A stretch of DNA of 64,000 nt from positions 124,001 to 188,000 of the forward strand of contig UQCF01000001.1 in assembly GCA_900539465.1 (NCBI GenBank), read 5' to 3'. This document shows positions 1-8,656 of this stretch, piece after piece; the stretch's first letter is position 1, and each line of letters opens with the position of its first letter. The notes under the pieces are model-generated. The model had not been told where the DNA came from, searched no databases, and saw nothing but the letters and a program-made list of their open reading frames with translations. The translations under genes and the position numbers were made by a program. Origin of the DNA: an uncultured Ruminococcus sp. GTDB taxonomy: Bacteria > Bacillota > Clostridia > Oscillospirales > Acutalibacteraceae.

Positions 1-3000
1 ATATTTTATAATCTTTGCCTATCTCGAACCATGCTTCAAAAGCAGCGACAAACGCATCGGTATCATCAACAACAATGCCGTAATCCGAAAGATTTATATC
101 AGAGTTTGCGAGTATTGCAGAAACATCGCTTATAGCGTCAATGTTTCCGTCGGACATAACATCGCTGAGAGTTTTGATAAGATTTTTATTCTTTTCTATT
201 TCTCTTTGGAGCCTGTTGAGGGTGCTTATAGTTTCATCAAGATTGTTAAGAGAAGACTGTACCTCCGGATCGCTCAAAAGAGATGAAAGCTGATTCAAAA
301 CAGGCTGAGCCTTTTGAAGATCGTCCGCTATCTCTGTTAAGTTTGTAAGGCTTTGCAAAAGAGTTGAATTTGTAAGTGCGGAAATAGAAGCCTGAATATC
401 GGATCTGTTCAAATCCTCCAAAAGCTTTTTTAAGGTGCTTATATTTTCGGTTGTGAGAGTTTGACTTAAAGCGTTTATAAGCTTTTCGTTTTTCTCATAT
501 ACATTGACCGCATCATTAATAACAGATGAAAGCTCCGAAATATTTTGAGAGTTTGACGAGAGTGTATTCATAAGTTTATCAACGTCTACGTTTTCTATTG
601 TTTTCATAAGCGCTTTCAAAACACTGAGTGCACCCTGAAGCGTATCCACCTGACCCGTAGCATCAAAATCCAAATCAAGAGAAGCTATGGGGATAGCGGC
701 AAAATACATATTTTCAATTTCAAACTTTTCTGTTGTGGCAGTGACGCTCGCCTTGTTGTTAAGTTCAATATCACCGTAACCCTCAAGGTCGTCTCTTGTA
801 ATCGAGAGGCTCTCGCTGACGCCGGGCAAGCTGTAAAGCGCAATGATTTCATTTGTTCCGTCACCAACCGCTTTACCGTTTTTGGTTGATATTGAAGAAA
901 ATTTGCTTTCGGGCAAAATAAGTCCGCCTATAACAAGCATGGGGAGATACATTTTCTGATTTTTTCCGTTCACTTTAACAGCTTTGCTGTAATTGTTGCT
1001 GAAATTAAACTCTATTTTTACTTCTCCGCCCTTGCCGGCAATCTCTTCTGCGGTCATTTCCTGACCGTTAAGATAATATTTAACGCCGATATCAAGCGGC
1101 AGCTGTTTAGTGGTCTCTGCCGTGTAATAAAGATCGGTTGTATCCATATTCCACATTATTTCATTCTTGTTGTTTTGATTTGCAACCGGCAAATTATCGC
1201 CCTTAACATTCACTATATCGTCAACATTAAGGTCTGTTTTATCATATACACGAACCTTAGGTGAATCTGTATGAAGCCAGTCGGTAACGGTTGTTTTAAT
1301 GCGCTTGCCGTCTGTGTTAAGGTTAACGTAAACAGTTTCGGTTTTTGTTACATTTTTAGCCTGGTTTTCATAAGAAACAGGCGTGGGCGTTTCTTTTAAA
1401 TTGTCATCTTCTTTTTTGCCGCAGGCAGAAAGACCGGCGATAAGCGATATGCACAAAACAAGAGACATAACAGATTGAAGCACTTTCTTTTTGTTCACGG
1501 TCTTTTTACCTCTTTTCATAAAATCAAAAAAATTTCTGCCGGAATTTATTCTCCAGTCAAAGCTTGTTTTATTGATTGCGCCCTCAAAGCACAACAAAAC
1601 CGGTGTAACAAAGAATATTATTACCGCCGCACTTATAAGTGCACCGCGCGCAAGCAGCTCGCAGAGCCCTCCGACAAGTTCAAGATTGCAAACAAACATG
1701 ACACCTATCGTAGCACAGAAGAAAATAACAGAGCTTTGAAAAATCGACTTGCTCGCCGCTTTCGCCGCCAAAGACATTGCCTCCGTTTTTTCTTTGCCCT
1801 TTCTGAGTTCCTCTTGAAAACGGCTTGTTAAAAGAATTGCATAGTCTACCGTTGCACCGAGCTGAACACACCCGAGCACTATCGGCGATATAAAGCAAAT
1901 TTCCGTTCCCGTAACAGTCGCAACAGAGATGTTTATAAATATTGCAAGTTCTATCGCAGAAACCAAAATAACGGGTATGAGAAGTGACTTGAAAGCAATG
2001 GCAATCAAAATAAATACCGCAGCAATGCTTATTGCATTTGTAACCTTAAAGTCACGGTCGGCAATTGTAACAAGCTCATCATATAAAATATTTTCGCCCG
2101 TTACACAGCCCTTGGAATCATAGCTTTTTACTATTGATGTAAGCTCTGTTTTTTGCTTTGAAAGCTTGCTGTCACCGTTGCTGTATTTATCGCTCAAATC
2201 ATACGACGACATTATTGCCATAAGGCGGTAGCCGCCCTTTTCGCAAATGCTTTTTATCGAATCCGGAACAATGTCCTCAGATATTCCCGCTCCCAAAAAA
2301 CCGTTGAGTGAAATAACACTTTTTATGCCCTCGACCTTTTCCATTTTTTTGACCATCTGGTTGACTTCGCCCGAGGGAATTTCGTCATTTATAATAACAA
2401 AATGGATTGATCTCATACCAAAATCTTTTGAAAGCTTTTCGGTTGCGATATATGAATCGCAGTCTTCGGGCATTTTATTGTTGAGATCTGTATATGTTGT
2501 TACTTTTGATTGAATAAGATATGCCGGGATAAACAGCAAAATAAAAATTGTTGTAAAAACTTTTTTATGCTTGATAACAAAGTCTATCGGTTTTGAGAAG
2601 TTTATTGTAAAACGTTTATGCTCATACTTATAAATGATGTTGTAAAATTTTAAAACTATGGCGGGCATGACAATCAAAACGGTAAGTATACCGAAAACAA
2701 TACCCTTTGCCATTACTATTCCTATATCAAGTCCGAGTGTAAGGCTCATAAAGCACAGCGCAATAAAGCCGAAGAATGTTGTTGACGCGCCGCCCATAAG
2801 TGCCGTAAATGAATAAGAAATCGTCTTTGCCATAGCCTTTCGCACGTTATCGGTATGGTGACATTCTTCTTCAAATCTGTCAAGTAATATAATCGAATAG
2901 TCTATTGTAACCGCAAGCTGCAAAATTGCGGCAATACTCTGCGTAACATAAGATATATCGCCGAAGAAAAAGTTTGTACCCATGTTATATGCAACGGCAA

Positions 3001-3667
3001 GCCCCAACGTTGATATTATAACTGCTGGAATAAGCCACTGTTTTGTGGTCAGTGTTATAACAATAATTGCCAGCCCGACCGCAACAACCATATAGAGGAG
3101 CATTTCGGATTGTAAAATTGCTTTTGTATCGGACATAACAGCAGATAATCCGAACAAAAAGAAGTGTTCGTTATCGAGAACCTCTTTAACAGCATTGACT
3201 TTGGCAATCGAATCATACTTAGGGTTGTCCGCATCATCGGGTTCATATTGGATAAGCATAAGCGTAGCATCGCCGTCTGCGGAGTAAAGCATTTCTTTAA
3301 GTGCATCGGGATACATTGACGTAGGTATGCTTATATCTGCAACAGAACCGACCCAAACAACCTGTGCCACGCCCTCAATATCGGCAATTTTATCTCTGAC
3401 CTTATTTATTTCTTTGCCGGGCAAATTTTCAACAATAACAACCGATGTTGACGCGCTTTCAAAAACATCGTCAATTATATTCAGACCGTATACTGCGTTA
3501 GAATCTTCGATTTCACCGGGTTCTGTTTGATTAGGTAGAAATGATAAAATATCATAATTTATCCCTGTGCAAACATAGCCTATGAGACTCGGCACAAGCA
3601 AAAGAACAGCAATAAGTATAATTAAGCTCGGGTGCCTTACTACCCACTTGGCTAATTTATTTATCAT
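1..3667 (-). CDS. RND/MMPL-family membrane transporter with C-terminal extracellular domain (partial, runs off left edge)
   Basis: The reading frame opens at ATG 3667, after a GGAGGGG ribosome site, and stays open for 1222 codons to the window edge, so the C-terminus is missing. Residues ~11-30 form the first membrane helix. An extracellular loop and two clusters of helices follow in the usual MMPL two-half layout (second half around LTSRFQEELRKGKEKTEAMS). After the last helix of the second half the frame continues through a basic stretch (MKRGKKTVNKKK) into a hydrophobic segment ending LIAGLSAC at residue ~749. It then enters a long Ser/Thr/Asn- and Leu-rich, probably helical, extracytoplasmic region. 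The family exports lipids, drugs or siderophore-like compounds; the substrate here is unknown. The C-terminal half looks like a lipoprotein fused in frame, or a second gene starting at GTG 1498 (see findings). The MMPL assignment is firm; the role of the second half is not. Confidence 0.8.
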   Translation of the reverse strand, partial: MINKLAKWVVRHPSLIILIAVLLLVPSLIGYVCTGINYDILSFLPNQTEPGEIEDSNAVYGLNIIDDVFESASTSVVIVENLPGKEINKVRDKIADIEGVAQVVWVGSVADISIPTSMYPDALKEMLYSADGDATLMLIQYEPDDADNPKYDSIAKVNAVKEVLDNEHFFLFGLSAVMSDTKAILQSEMLLYMVVAVGLAIIVITLTTKQWLIPAVIISTLGLAVAYNMGTNFFFGDISYVTQSIAAILQLAVTIDYSIILLDRFEEECHHTDNVRKAMAKTISYSFTALMGGASTTFFGFIALCFMSLTLGLDIGIVMAKGIVFGILTVLIVMPAIVLKFYNIIYKYEHKRFTINFSKPIDFVIKHKKVFTTIFILLFIPAYLIQSKVTTYTDLNNKMPEDCDSYIATEKLSKDFGMRSIHFVIINDEIPSGEVNQMVKKMEKVEGIKSVISLNGFLGAGISEDIVPDSIKSICEKGGYRLMAIMSSYDLSDKYSNGDSKLSKQKTELTSIVKSYDSKGCVTGENILYDELVTIADRDFKVTNAISIAAVFILIAIAFKSLLIPVILVSAIELAIFINISVATVTGTEICFISPIVLGCVQLGATVDYAILLTSRFQEELRKGKEKTEAMSLAAKAASKSIFQSSVIFFCATIGVMFVCNLELVGGLCELLARGALISAAVIIFFVTPVLLCFEGAINKTSFDWRINSGRNFFDFMKRGKKTVNKKKVLQSVMSLVLCISLIAGLSACGKKEDDNLKETPTPVSYENQAKNVTKTETVYVNLNTDGKRIKTTVTDWLHTDSPKVRVYDKTDLNVDDIVNVKGDNLPVANQNNKNEIMWNMDTTDLYYTAETTKQLPLDIGVKYYLNGQEMTAEEIAGKGGEVKIEFNFSNNYSKAVKVNGKNQKMYLPMLVIGGLILPESKFSSISTKNGKAVGDGTNEIIALYSLPGVSESLSITRDDLEGYGDIELNNKASVTATTEKFEIENMYFAAIPIASLDLDFDATGQVDTLQGALSVLKALMKTIENVDVDKLMNTLSSNSQNISELSSVINDAVNVYEKNEKLINALSQTLTTENISTLKKLLEDLNRSDIQASISALTNSTLLQSLTNLTEIADDLQKAQPVLNQLSSLLSDPEVQSSLNNLDETISTLNRLQREIEKNKNLIKTLSDVMSDGNIDAISDVSAILANSDINLSDYGIVVDDTDAFVAAFEAWFEIGKDYKI

Positions 3668-3708
3668 GACTACTCATCCCCTCCAACAGAAAGACACAGT
3701 GTTACGCT

Positions 3709-3737
3709 ATTTTATCACATCTTTATAGAAAAGTAAA
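3709..3737 (-). promoter_or_regulatory. Candidate sigma-A promoter of the MMPL gene
   Basis: On the minus strand, TTTACT (3737-3732) and TAAAAT (3714-3709) are separated by 17 bp. The -10 is good and the -35 weak. It lies about 40 bp upstream of the ATG at 3667. Confidence 0.45.
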
Positions 3738-3809
3738 TCAAAAAGACAAAAATATTGGCGACATATTTTGATTTTTGCCGTGCAGAACAAAAATTTAATC
3801 TGTTTTTTC

Positions 3810-3838
3810 TTGACAAAAACAAATTCGTGTAGTAGACT
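3810..3838 (+). promoter_or_regulatory. Sigma-A promoter upstream of tRNA-Leu(CAG)
   Basis: TTGACA (3810-3815) and TAGACT (3833-3838) have 17-bp spacing. The tRNA begins 85 bp downstream, so a leader of roughly 80 nt must be removed by 5' processing. Confidence 0.7.
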
Positions 3839-3923
3839 GTAATAGTTCTTTATGAGCTTGCGGATTAAGCGTAATGCTCCGCCTCGGTTGCCTCACCGTG
3901 TAAAAGTCAGAGGCTTATATTTT

Positions 3924-4010
3924 GCGGATGTGGCGGAATTGGCAGACGCGCTAGATTCAGGTTCTAGTGGTAGCAATACTGTGTGGGTTCAAGTCCCGTC
4001 ATCCGCACCA
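3924..4010 (+). tRNA. tRNA-Leu (anticodon CAG)
   Basis: The acceptor stem GCGGATG pairs with CATCCGC, with discriminator A and encoded CCA (4008-4010). The anticodon stem CTAGA/TCTAG encloses the loop TTCAGGT, giving anticodon CAG. The long variable arm and the GGTTCAAGTCC T-arm fit a class II leucine tRNA. Confidence 0.95.
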
Positions 4011-4045
4011 ACGAGCAGACTTTCGGGTTTGCTCGTTATTTTTGT
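4010..4045 (+). terminator. Intrinsic terminator of tRNA-Leu(CAG)
   Basis: Inverted repeat AACGAGCA (4010-4017) / TGCTCGTT (4030-4037) followed by a T-rich run directly after the tRNA. Confidence 0.8.
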
Positions 4046-4398
4046 TTTTTCGCTTATTATCAACGTTTTTGAGCACTGCTCACTTTTATACATAAACGTT
4101 TTAATCGGTATTTTTTACCCGAATTGCATTCAATTACACATATCATCTATCGGCAAGAAATTGCTATAACAAATCACCGCCATGAATTTATCACGGCGGC
4201 GCTGTATTATGCTTGATTAACTTTTTATACGTTCAAATACTGTTTTGCTCTTACACATTTTTTGACTTGCATGTTGACTTGCATTTTTGTGGTTTTCTAT
4301 GATATTTTATGTCGATTTTTAACACATGCGTTGCAAAAACTTTAAAAAGAAAAAAGCCCGAAATCGTTGATATGTCAACAAAATCAAGGCTTATTATG

Positions 4399-4417
4399 TG
4401 GCAGGGGCAGAAGGACT
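4399..4417 (-). repeat. 19-nt duplicate of the tRNA-Trp 3' end (attachment-site-like)
   Basis: TGGCAGGGGCAGAAGGACT occurs here and again at 4582-4600, where it is the 3' end of tRNA-Trp including the CCA. The match stops at the next base. A short perfect copy of a tRNA 3' end beside the tRNA is the classic footprint of tyrosine-recombinase integration, but only ~165 bp lies between the copies and no integrase is present. An incidental tRNA-derived repeat is the alternative. Confidence 0.55.
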
Positions 4418-4446
4418 GGGTCTCGCCTGCCGGCTCGGTCGGTGCT

Positions 4447-4511
4447 TCTGAATACCTACGGTATTCAGAGGTGTCCATCGGACACCCGCACCCCTCGACA
4501 CGCTCCGCGTG
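4447..4511. repeat. Three consecutive perfect triloop hairpins
   Basis: Three perfect inverted repeats follow each other, each with a three-base loop. They are TCTGAATACC/GGTATTCAGA around TAC (4447-4469), GGTGTCC/GGACACC around ATC (4470-4486) and CACGC/GCGTG around TCC (4499-4511). The first two abut exactly. No T-run follows, so they are unlikely to be terminators. They may be a REP-like or tRNA-associated repeat. Confidence 0.7.
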
Positions 4512-4548
4512 CCTCGGAGTCTAAATCATTTTACTCAATGCTAAAACA

Positions 4549-4576
4549 AAAACGGTCGCCTTTCGGTAACCGTTTT
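4549..4576 (-). terminator. Intrinsic terminator of the tRNA-Trp unit
   Basis: On the minus strand AAAACGGTTACC and GGCGACCGTTTT flank a GAAA tetraloop and run into TTTTTGTTTT. It lies a few bases downstream of the tRNA-Trp 3' end. Confidence 0.75.
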
Positions 4577-4581
4577 CGCTT

Positions 4582-4657
4582 TGGCAGGGGCAGAAGGACT
4601 TGAACCCTCGGCACGCGGTTTTGGAGACCGCTGCTCTACCAACTGAGCTATACCCCT
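4582..4657 (-). tRNA. tRNA-Trp (anticodon CCA)
   Basis: Acceptor AGGGGTA pairs with TGCCCCT, the discriminator is G and CCA is encoded. The anticodon stem GCGGT/ACCGC encloses CTCCAAA, giving CCA. The D-arm (GCTCAGTTGGTAGAGC) and T-arm are canonical. Confidence 0.95.
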
Positions 4658-4690
4658 TTATGCAAAGCACCGGTCATTGCCGGTGCTTAA

Positions 4691-4767
4691 TGGTGGACCA
4701 TCAGGGACTCGAACCCCGGACCGACCGGTTATGAGCCGGTTGCTCTAACCAACTGAGCTAATGGTCC
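4691..4767 (-). tRNA. tRNA with CAT anticodon (Ile2 or elongator Met)
   Basis: Acceptor GGACCAT pairs with ATGGTCC, the discriminator is A and CCA is encoded. The anticodon stem ACCGG/CCGGT encloses CTCATAA. The GGACC acceptor and loop resemble the Bacillus Ile2 tRNA, whose C34 is modified to lysidine, but many clostridial genomes annotate near-identical genes as Met. It is not an initiator, because the GGG/CCC anticodon-stem pairs are absent. Confidence 0.9.
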
Positions 4768-4866
4768 ATGTCTGTGTCAAACAGCTTTATCATTCTATCA
4801 AACAAAACTGTTTTTGTCAATACCTAAAACACAAAAATAAAAATATTTTTTATGTTTAAACATATG

Positions 4867-4898
4867 AGCCGTGAGGACAATTTATTATCCTCACGGCT
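4867..4898 (-). terminator. Terminator of the purine/nucleoside transport operon
   Basis: Perfect 11-bp inverted repeat AGCCGTGAGGA / TCCTCACGGCT just after the last permease stop. The following minus-strand sequence is AT-rich but has only short T-runs. Confidence 0.65.
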
Positions 4899-4911
4899 AA
4901 GTTTAATACAT

Positions 4912-5889
4912 TTATCTGTCTTCTCTGAAATATGAAAGTCCGAGGCTCTGTGGCGGCTGGAATTCTCTTTTGCGAAGCATACTGATAACCACAAGCACGA
5001 TGATTGTAACAAGATAAGGAGTCATTTTGAAAAGCTCCTGGTCGCTCATGCTGAGGTTCGGTATATAGTTGTGAACAATGAAAAGTCCGCCGAAGAGAAT
5101 TGAGCCTATGATGCTGAGATTCGGCCTCCAAATAGCAAATATAACAAGGGCTATTGCAAGCCAGCCTCTGTCGCCGAAAGCGTTATTTGACCATACGCCG
5201 CAAGCGTAGTCCATAACATAATAAAGACCGCCGAAACCGGCAATTATGCTGCCGAGACAAATTGAAATATATTTATACTTGCTGACATTTATGCCCGCCG
5301 CATCTGCAGTTGCGGGGTTTTCGCCGACTGCACGCAGGTTAAGACCCGAGCGTGTGCGGCTGAAATAAAACGAAACAATCAAAGCAATTGCAATTGCGAC
5401 ATATGCCAAAAAACTGTAAGACAAGAATATATCTCCGAACCAGCCGAGTTTATCCGCAAACGGGAGCGACTTTTTAAATGCAAGGCTTGTTGCGGTAAGT
5501 GTAACAGACGGAACATCGCTGTTTGTAAGTTTTATAAGCGAGCCGCCGAAGAAGTTACCGAAACCTACGCCGAAGGTTGTGAGCGCAAGACCCGTAACAT
5601 TCTGATTTGCTCTGAGTGTTACGGTGAGGAACGAATATATAAGTCCCATAACAAGTGAGCCGAACATAGACGAAAGAATCGGGATAAGTATTGTGAGGAA
5701 GGTGCTCATTTGCGCCGCATTCTGCTCATATAGAAAAGCGCCTATAACTCCGGTAATTCCGCCGACATACATAACACCGGCTGTGCCGAGGTTGAGGTTA
5801 CCGCTTTTTTCTGTGAGTATTTCGCCCGTTGAGCCAAACAAAAGAGGTATACCTTGAACAACCGCTCTCTGAATAAATGCTACTAACAT
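4912..5889 (-). CDS. Nucleoside/purine ABC transporter permease (NupQ/YufQ-like)
   Basis: 325-residue polytopic membrane protein of the BPD_transp_2 (branched-chain/ribose type) permease family. It opens MLVAFIQRAVVQGIPLLFGS and has about eight to nine hydrophobic segments. The conserved cytoplasmic loop with a GENPATADAAGI motif (~residues 190-205) is where the ATPase couples. It is the second permease of a BmpA-type nucleoside importer. Its ATG overlaps the stop of the preceding permease by one base (TAATG), which indicates translational coupling. It is the last gene of the operon. Confidence 0.9.
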   Translation of the reverse strand: MLVAFIQRAVVQGIPLLFGSTGEILTEKSGNLNLGTAGVMYVGGITGVIGAFLYEQNAAQMSTFLTILIPILSSMFGSLVMGLIYSFLTVTLRANQNVTGLALTTFGVGFGNFFGGSLIKLTNSDVPSVTLTATSLAFKKSLPFADKLGWFGDIFLSYSFLAYVAIAIALIVSFYFSRTRSGLNLRAVGENPATADAAGINVSKYKYISICLGSIIAGFGGLYYVMDYACGVWSNNAFGDRGWLAIALVIFAIWRPNLSIIGSILFGGLFIVHNYIPNLSMSDQELFKMTPYLVTIIVLVVISMLRKREFQPPQSLGLSYFREDR

Positions 5890-6995
5890 TATTTGTTTGC
5901 CCCTTTCTCACGGAATTTTAATTGATAATTTACAAAGAACTCACTGCCTATTATGAAGAAAATAATGATGCCCGTGATAATCTCCGAAAATGAATCGTTA
6001 AGGCCGAAGGTTGTTGAAATCTCGCCCGCTCCCCTTTCGAGGAAAACAATAAGAAGCGAAGTAAGTATCATATAAATCGGGTCAAACTTTGCAAGCCACG
6101 AAACCATAATAGCGGTAAATCCCCTGCCGCCTGCCGTGTCTCGGTTTATGGTGTGATCCGTTCCGCTTACAAGAAGGAAGCCCGCAATTCCGCAAATTAA
6201 ACCGGAAAGAAGCATAGTTCTCATAATAACTTTTTTAACGCTGATGCCTATATATTTTGCAGTGTTTTCGCTCTCGCCGACTACCGATATTTCATAGCCG
6301 TGCTTGCTGTATTTAAGATAGATATACATAAACGCAGTAATTACAACAACAATAAGTATGTTGCAAAGATAGGCTTTTCCGCCGATTTTAGGCAGCCAGC
6401 CTGCACCAGTTGCTTCGTTGATAACGCCTATATGACCCGAGCCTTTGGGTACTGACCATTCATATGAAAAGTATGAAACAATGCACATTGCAATATAGTT
6501 CATCATAAGAGTGAAAAGCGTTTCGTTGGTATTCCAATGTGCTTTAAAAAATGCGGGAATGAACGCCCATACAGCGCCTGCGACAATACTGCTGACTATC
6601 ATAACAAGCATCAAAACAACGGGAGAGAGCTTATCACCTAAAAATATCATGCACGCTGCCGTCGCAAGTCCTCCTGCAAGGACCTGACCCTCTGCGCCAA
6701 TATTCCAAAACTTCATTTTAAAAGCCGGAGTTACCGCAAGGGCCACGCAAAGAAGCATTGCGGTGTTTTGAGCAAGAGCCCAAAGCCTTCTCTCGGTACC
6801 GATTGCGCCGTCAACCATTTTTGCATAAACCTGAATGGGATTTTCGCCCGTGAGTACAACCGTAACAATTCCGCAAATTACAAGAGCCGCCACAACCGAC
6901 AATATGCGAATAAGCCAGCCCTGCCACTTCGGCATTGATGAGCGTTTGATAATATGAAACAGCGGCTCGTGAACCTTGGCACTATTATTTGTCAT
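5889..6995 (-). CDS. Nucleoside/purine ABC transporter permease (NupP/YufP-like)
   Basis: 368-residue membrane protein of the same BPD_transp_2 family. It has a cytoplasmic N-terminus, a first helix at ~residues 27-48 and an EAA-like loop with VGESENTAKYIGI (~residues 238-250). It forms the heterodimeric channel with the downstream permease. Its start lies inside the ATPase gene (11-nt overlap). Operon position and family point to import of nucleosides or free purines. Confidence 0.9.
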   Translation of the reverse strand: MTNNSAKVHEPLFHIIKRSSMPKWQGWLIRILSVVAALVICGIVTVVLTGENPIQVYAKMVDGAIGTERRLWALAQNTAMLLCVALAVTPAFKMKFWNIGAEGQVLAGGLATAACMIFLGDKLSPVVLMLVMIVSSIVAGAVWAFIPAFFKAHWNTNETLFTLMMNYIAMCIVSYFSYEWSVPKGSGHIGVINEATGAGWLPKIGGKAYLCNILIVVVITAFMYIYLKYSKHGYEISVVGESENTAKYIGISVKKVIMRTMLLSGLICGIAGFLLVSGTDHTINRDTAGGRGFTAIMVSWLAKFDPIYMILTSLLIVFLERGAGEISTTFGLNDSFSEIITGIIIFFIIGSEFFVNYQLKFREKGANK

Positions 6996-8523
6996 CGCTG
7001 TTGCCCTCCTGTGATTTAGTCATGAGCAGACCGAGCTGCTCTTTGGTCGCTGTTCTTGCATCAACAATATCCGAAATTTGACCTGAACTGATAACAACAA
7101 TTCTGTCGCAAAGCTCAAGCAAAACATCAAGGTCTTCACCGACAAAAATAACGGCAACGCCCTTTTCTTTTTGTTCATTAAGCAGGTTATAAATAAGGTA
7201 AGATGAGTTAATGTCAAGTCCTCTGACGGGGTATGCCGCCATAAGCACTGTCGGAGAAGCGGCAATTTCACGTCCGACAAGAACCTTTTGAACATTGCCG
7301 CCGGAAAGACGTCTGACGGGAGTGTTTGCACTCGGTGTGACAACCTCAAGGTCATTGATTATTTTTTCAGCAAGGTCGCGCGGCTCTTTCTTTTCAAGGA
7401 AAGCGGTCTTACCTTTTTTATAGCTTCTGAGCATCATATTATCAACAATATCCATATTGCCGACAAGACCCATACCGAGTCTGTCCTCCGGAACAAACGA
7501 AAGTCTTATACCGAGGTCTCTTATCTGAACCGGGGTTTTATCGCGAAGGTTATCCTGACTGCCGGTTTTTGCGTTATTATAAATAATTGAGCCGTGTGTA
7601 AGATGACGAAGACCTGCGATTGATTCAAGAAGCTCGCGCTGTCCGCTGCCGGCAATGCCCGCAATACCGAGAATTTCGCCCGACTTTGCAGTGAACGAAA
7701 CATGGTTAAGTACCTTGACGCCCTCGCGGTTTACATAGCACATATTGTTGACAATGAGCCTGTCTTCTTTGTTCTCAACTTCGGTTCTCTCAATGTTGAG
7801 GTCAACCTTTTTGCCGACCATCATCTCTGTTAAAGATGCCTCTGTTGCATCGGCTGTATTAACCGTGCCGATATATTCGCCTTTTCTGAGGACGGAAACT
7901 TTATCCGAAATTTCCATAACCTCATTAAGCTTGTGAGTAATTATTATAATTGATTTGTTATCGTTCTTCATGTTTCTGAGAACATTAAAGAGCTTTTTAG
8001 TCTCTTGCGGTGTAAGAACAGCGGTGGGCTCATCGAGAATAAGAATATCCGCACCTCTGTAAAGAACCTTGACTATCTCAACGGTTTGCTTTTCCGAAAC
8101 AGACATCTGATATATCTTTTTGTTAAGGTCAAGCTCAAAACCGTAGCGGTCAAGTATCTCTCTGATTTTTGCAGCCGACCTTTTTAAATTATATCTGCCG
8201 TCATCAAAACCGAGCACAATATTCTCTGTGGCAGAGAATACATCAACAAGTTTAAAATGCTGATGAATCATACCGATTTTGAGGTCAAACGCGTCTTTGG
8301 GAGATCTGATAACCACTTCTTTGCCGCCGACAAAAATTTGACCGTGATCGGGGAAATATATTCCCGAAATCATGTTCATCAAAGTTGTTTTACCGCTGCC
8401 GTTTTCGCCGAGGATTGAGAGTATCTCTCCCCTGTCCACAGTAAGGTTAACATCTTTGTTAGCAACAATGGAGCCAAAGGTTTTGGTAATGTTTTTAAGT
8501 TCTATTGCAGCTTGTGTACTCAC
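6985..8523 (-). CDS. Nucleoside/purine ABC transporter ATPase, two fused nucleotide-binding domains (NupO/YufO-like)
   Basis: 512 residues with two ABC cassettes in tandem. The first has Walker A GENGSGKTT (~residues 39-47) and Walker B with ILILDEPTAVLT (~residues 160-171). The second has the degenerate Walker A GIAGSGQRE, the signature LSGGNVQKVL and a degenerate Walker B region LMAAYPVRGLD. One canonical and one degenerate site is normal for sugar/nucleoside importers of this class. The start is GTG behind GGAGGG. It powers uptake for the two downstream permeases. Confidence 0.92.
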   Translation of the reverse strand: MSTQAAIELKNITKTFGSIVANKDVNLTVDRGEILSILGENGSGKTTLMNMISGIYFPDHGQIFVGGKEVVIRSPKDAFDLKIGMIHQHFKLVDVFSATENIVLGFDDGRYNLKRSAAKIREILDRYGFELDLNKKIYQMSVSEKQTVEIVKVLYRGADILILDEPTAVLTPQETKKLFNVLRNMKNDNKSIIIITHKLNEVMEISDKVSVLRKGEYIGTVNTADATEASLTEMMVGKKVDLNIERTEVENKEDRLIVNNMCYVNREGVKVLNHVSFTAKSGEILGIAGIAGSGQRELLESIAGLRHLTHGSIIYNNAKTGSQDNLRDKTPVQIRDLGIRLSFVPEDRLGMGLVGNMDIVDNMMLRSYKKGKTAFLEKKEPRDLAEKIINDLEVVTPSANTPVRRLSGGNVQKVLVGREIAASPTVLMAAYPVRGLDINSSYLIYNLLNEQKEKGVAVIFVGEDLDVLLELCDRIVVISSGQISDIVDARTATKEQLGLLMTKSQEGNSDDK

Positions 8524-8609
8524 CGTATGCCCTCCGTTTTTTATTTTGAAAAATCTGTTAAATTACTTTTAGCTTATTTTTCAAAACAAAATTATTTATC
8601 AAACTAACC

Positions 8610-8636
8610 AAGACGGAGCCGGTAAGGCTCCGCCTT
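8610..8636 (-). terminator. Intra-operon hairpin between the binding protein and the ATPase gene
   Basis: On the minus strand AAGGCGGAGCC and GGCTCCGTCTT enclose a 5-nt loop, with a G-U pair that forms only in the minus transcript. No strong T-run follows. Such hairpins usually give partial termination or 3'-end protection, so the binding protein is made in excess over the membrane parts. Confidence 0.6.
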
Positions 8637-8656
8637 GAAAAGATTTCTTTATGAAA

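Larger units (their letters stand above)
4046..4548. other. Non-coding interval between tRNA-Leu and tRNA-Trp
   Basis: No convincing gene is present. The stretch holds an imperfect hairpin (CCGCC 4177-4181 with GGCGG), a direct repeat TTGACTTGCAT at 4262-4272 and 4274-4284, a copy of the tRNA-Trp 3' end (4399-4417) and three consecutive triloop hairpins (4447-4511). The mixture suggests a repeat patch or the scar of a lost integrated element rather than coding sequence. Open frames across it have no ribosome site and no protein-like composition. Confidence 0.6.

Noticed and set aside
3852..4169. 105-codon ORF spanning tRNA-Leu(CAG)
   Set aside because: It reads straight through the tRNA and its terminator.
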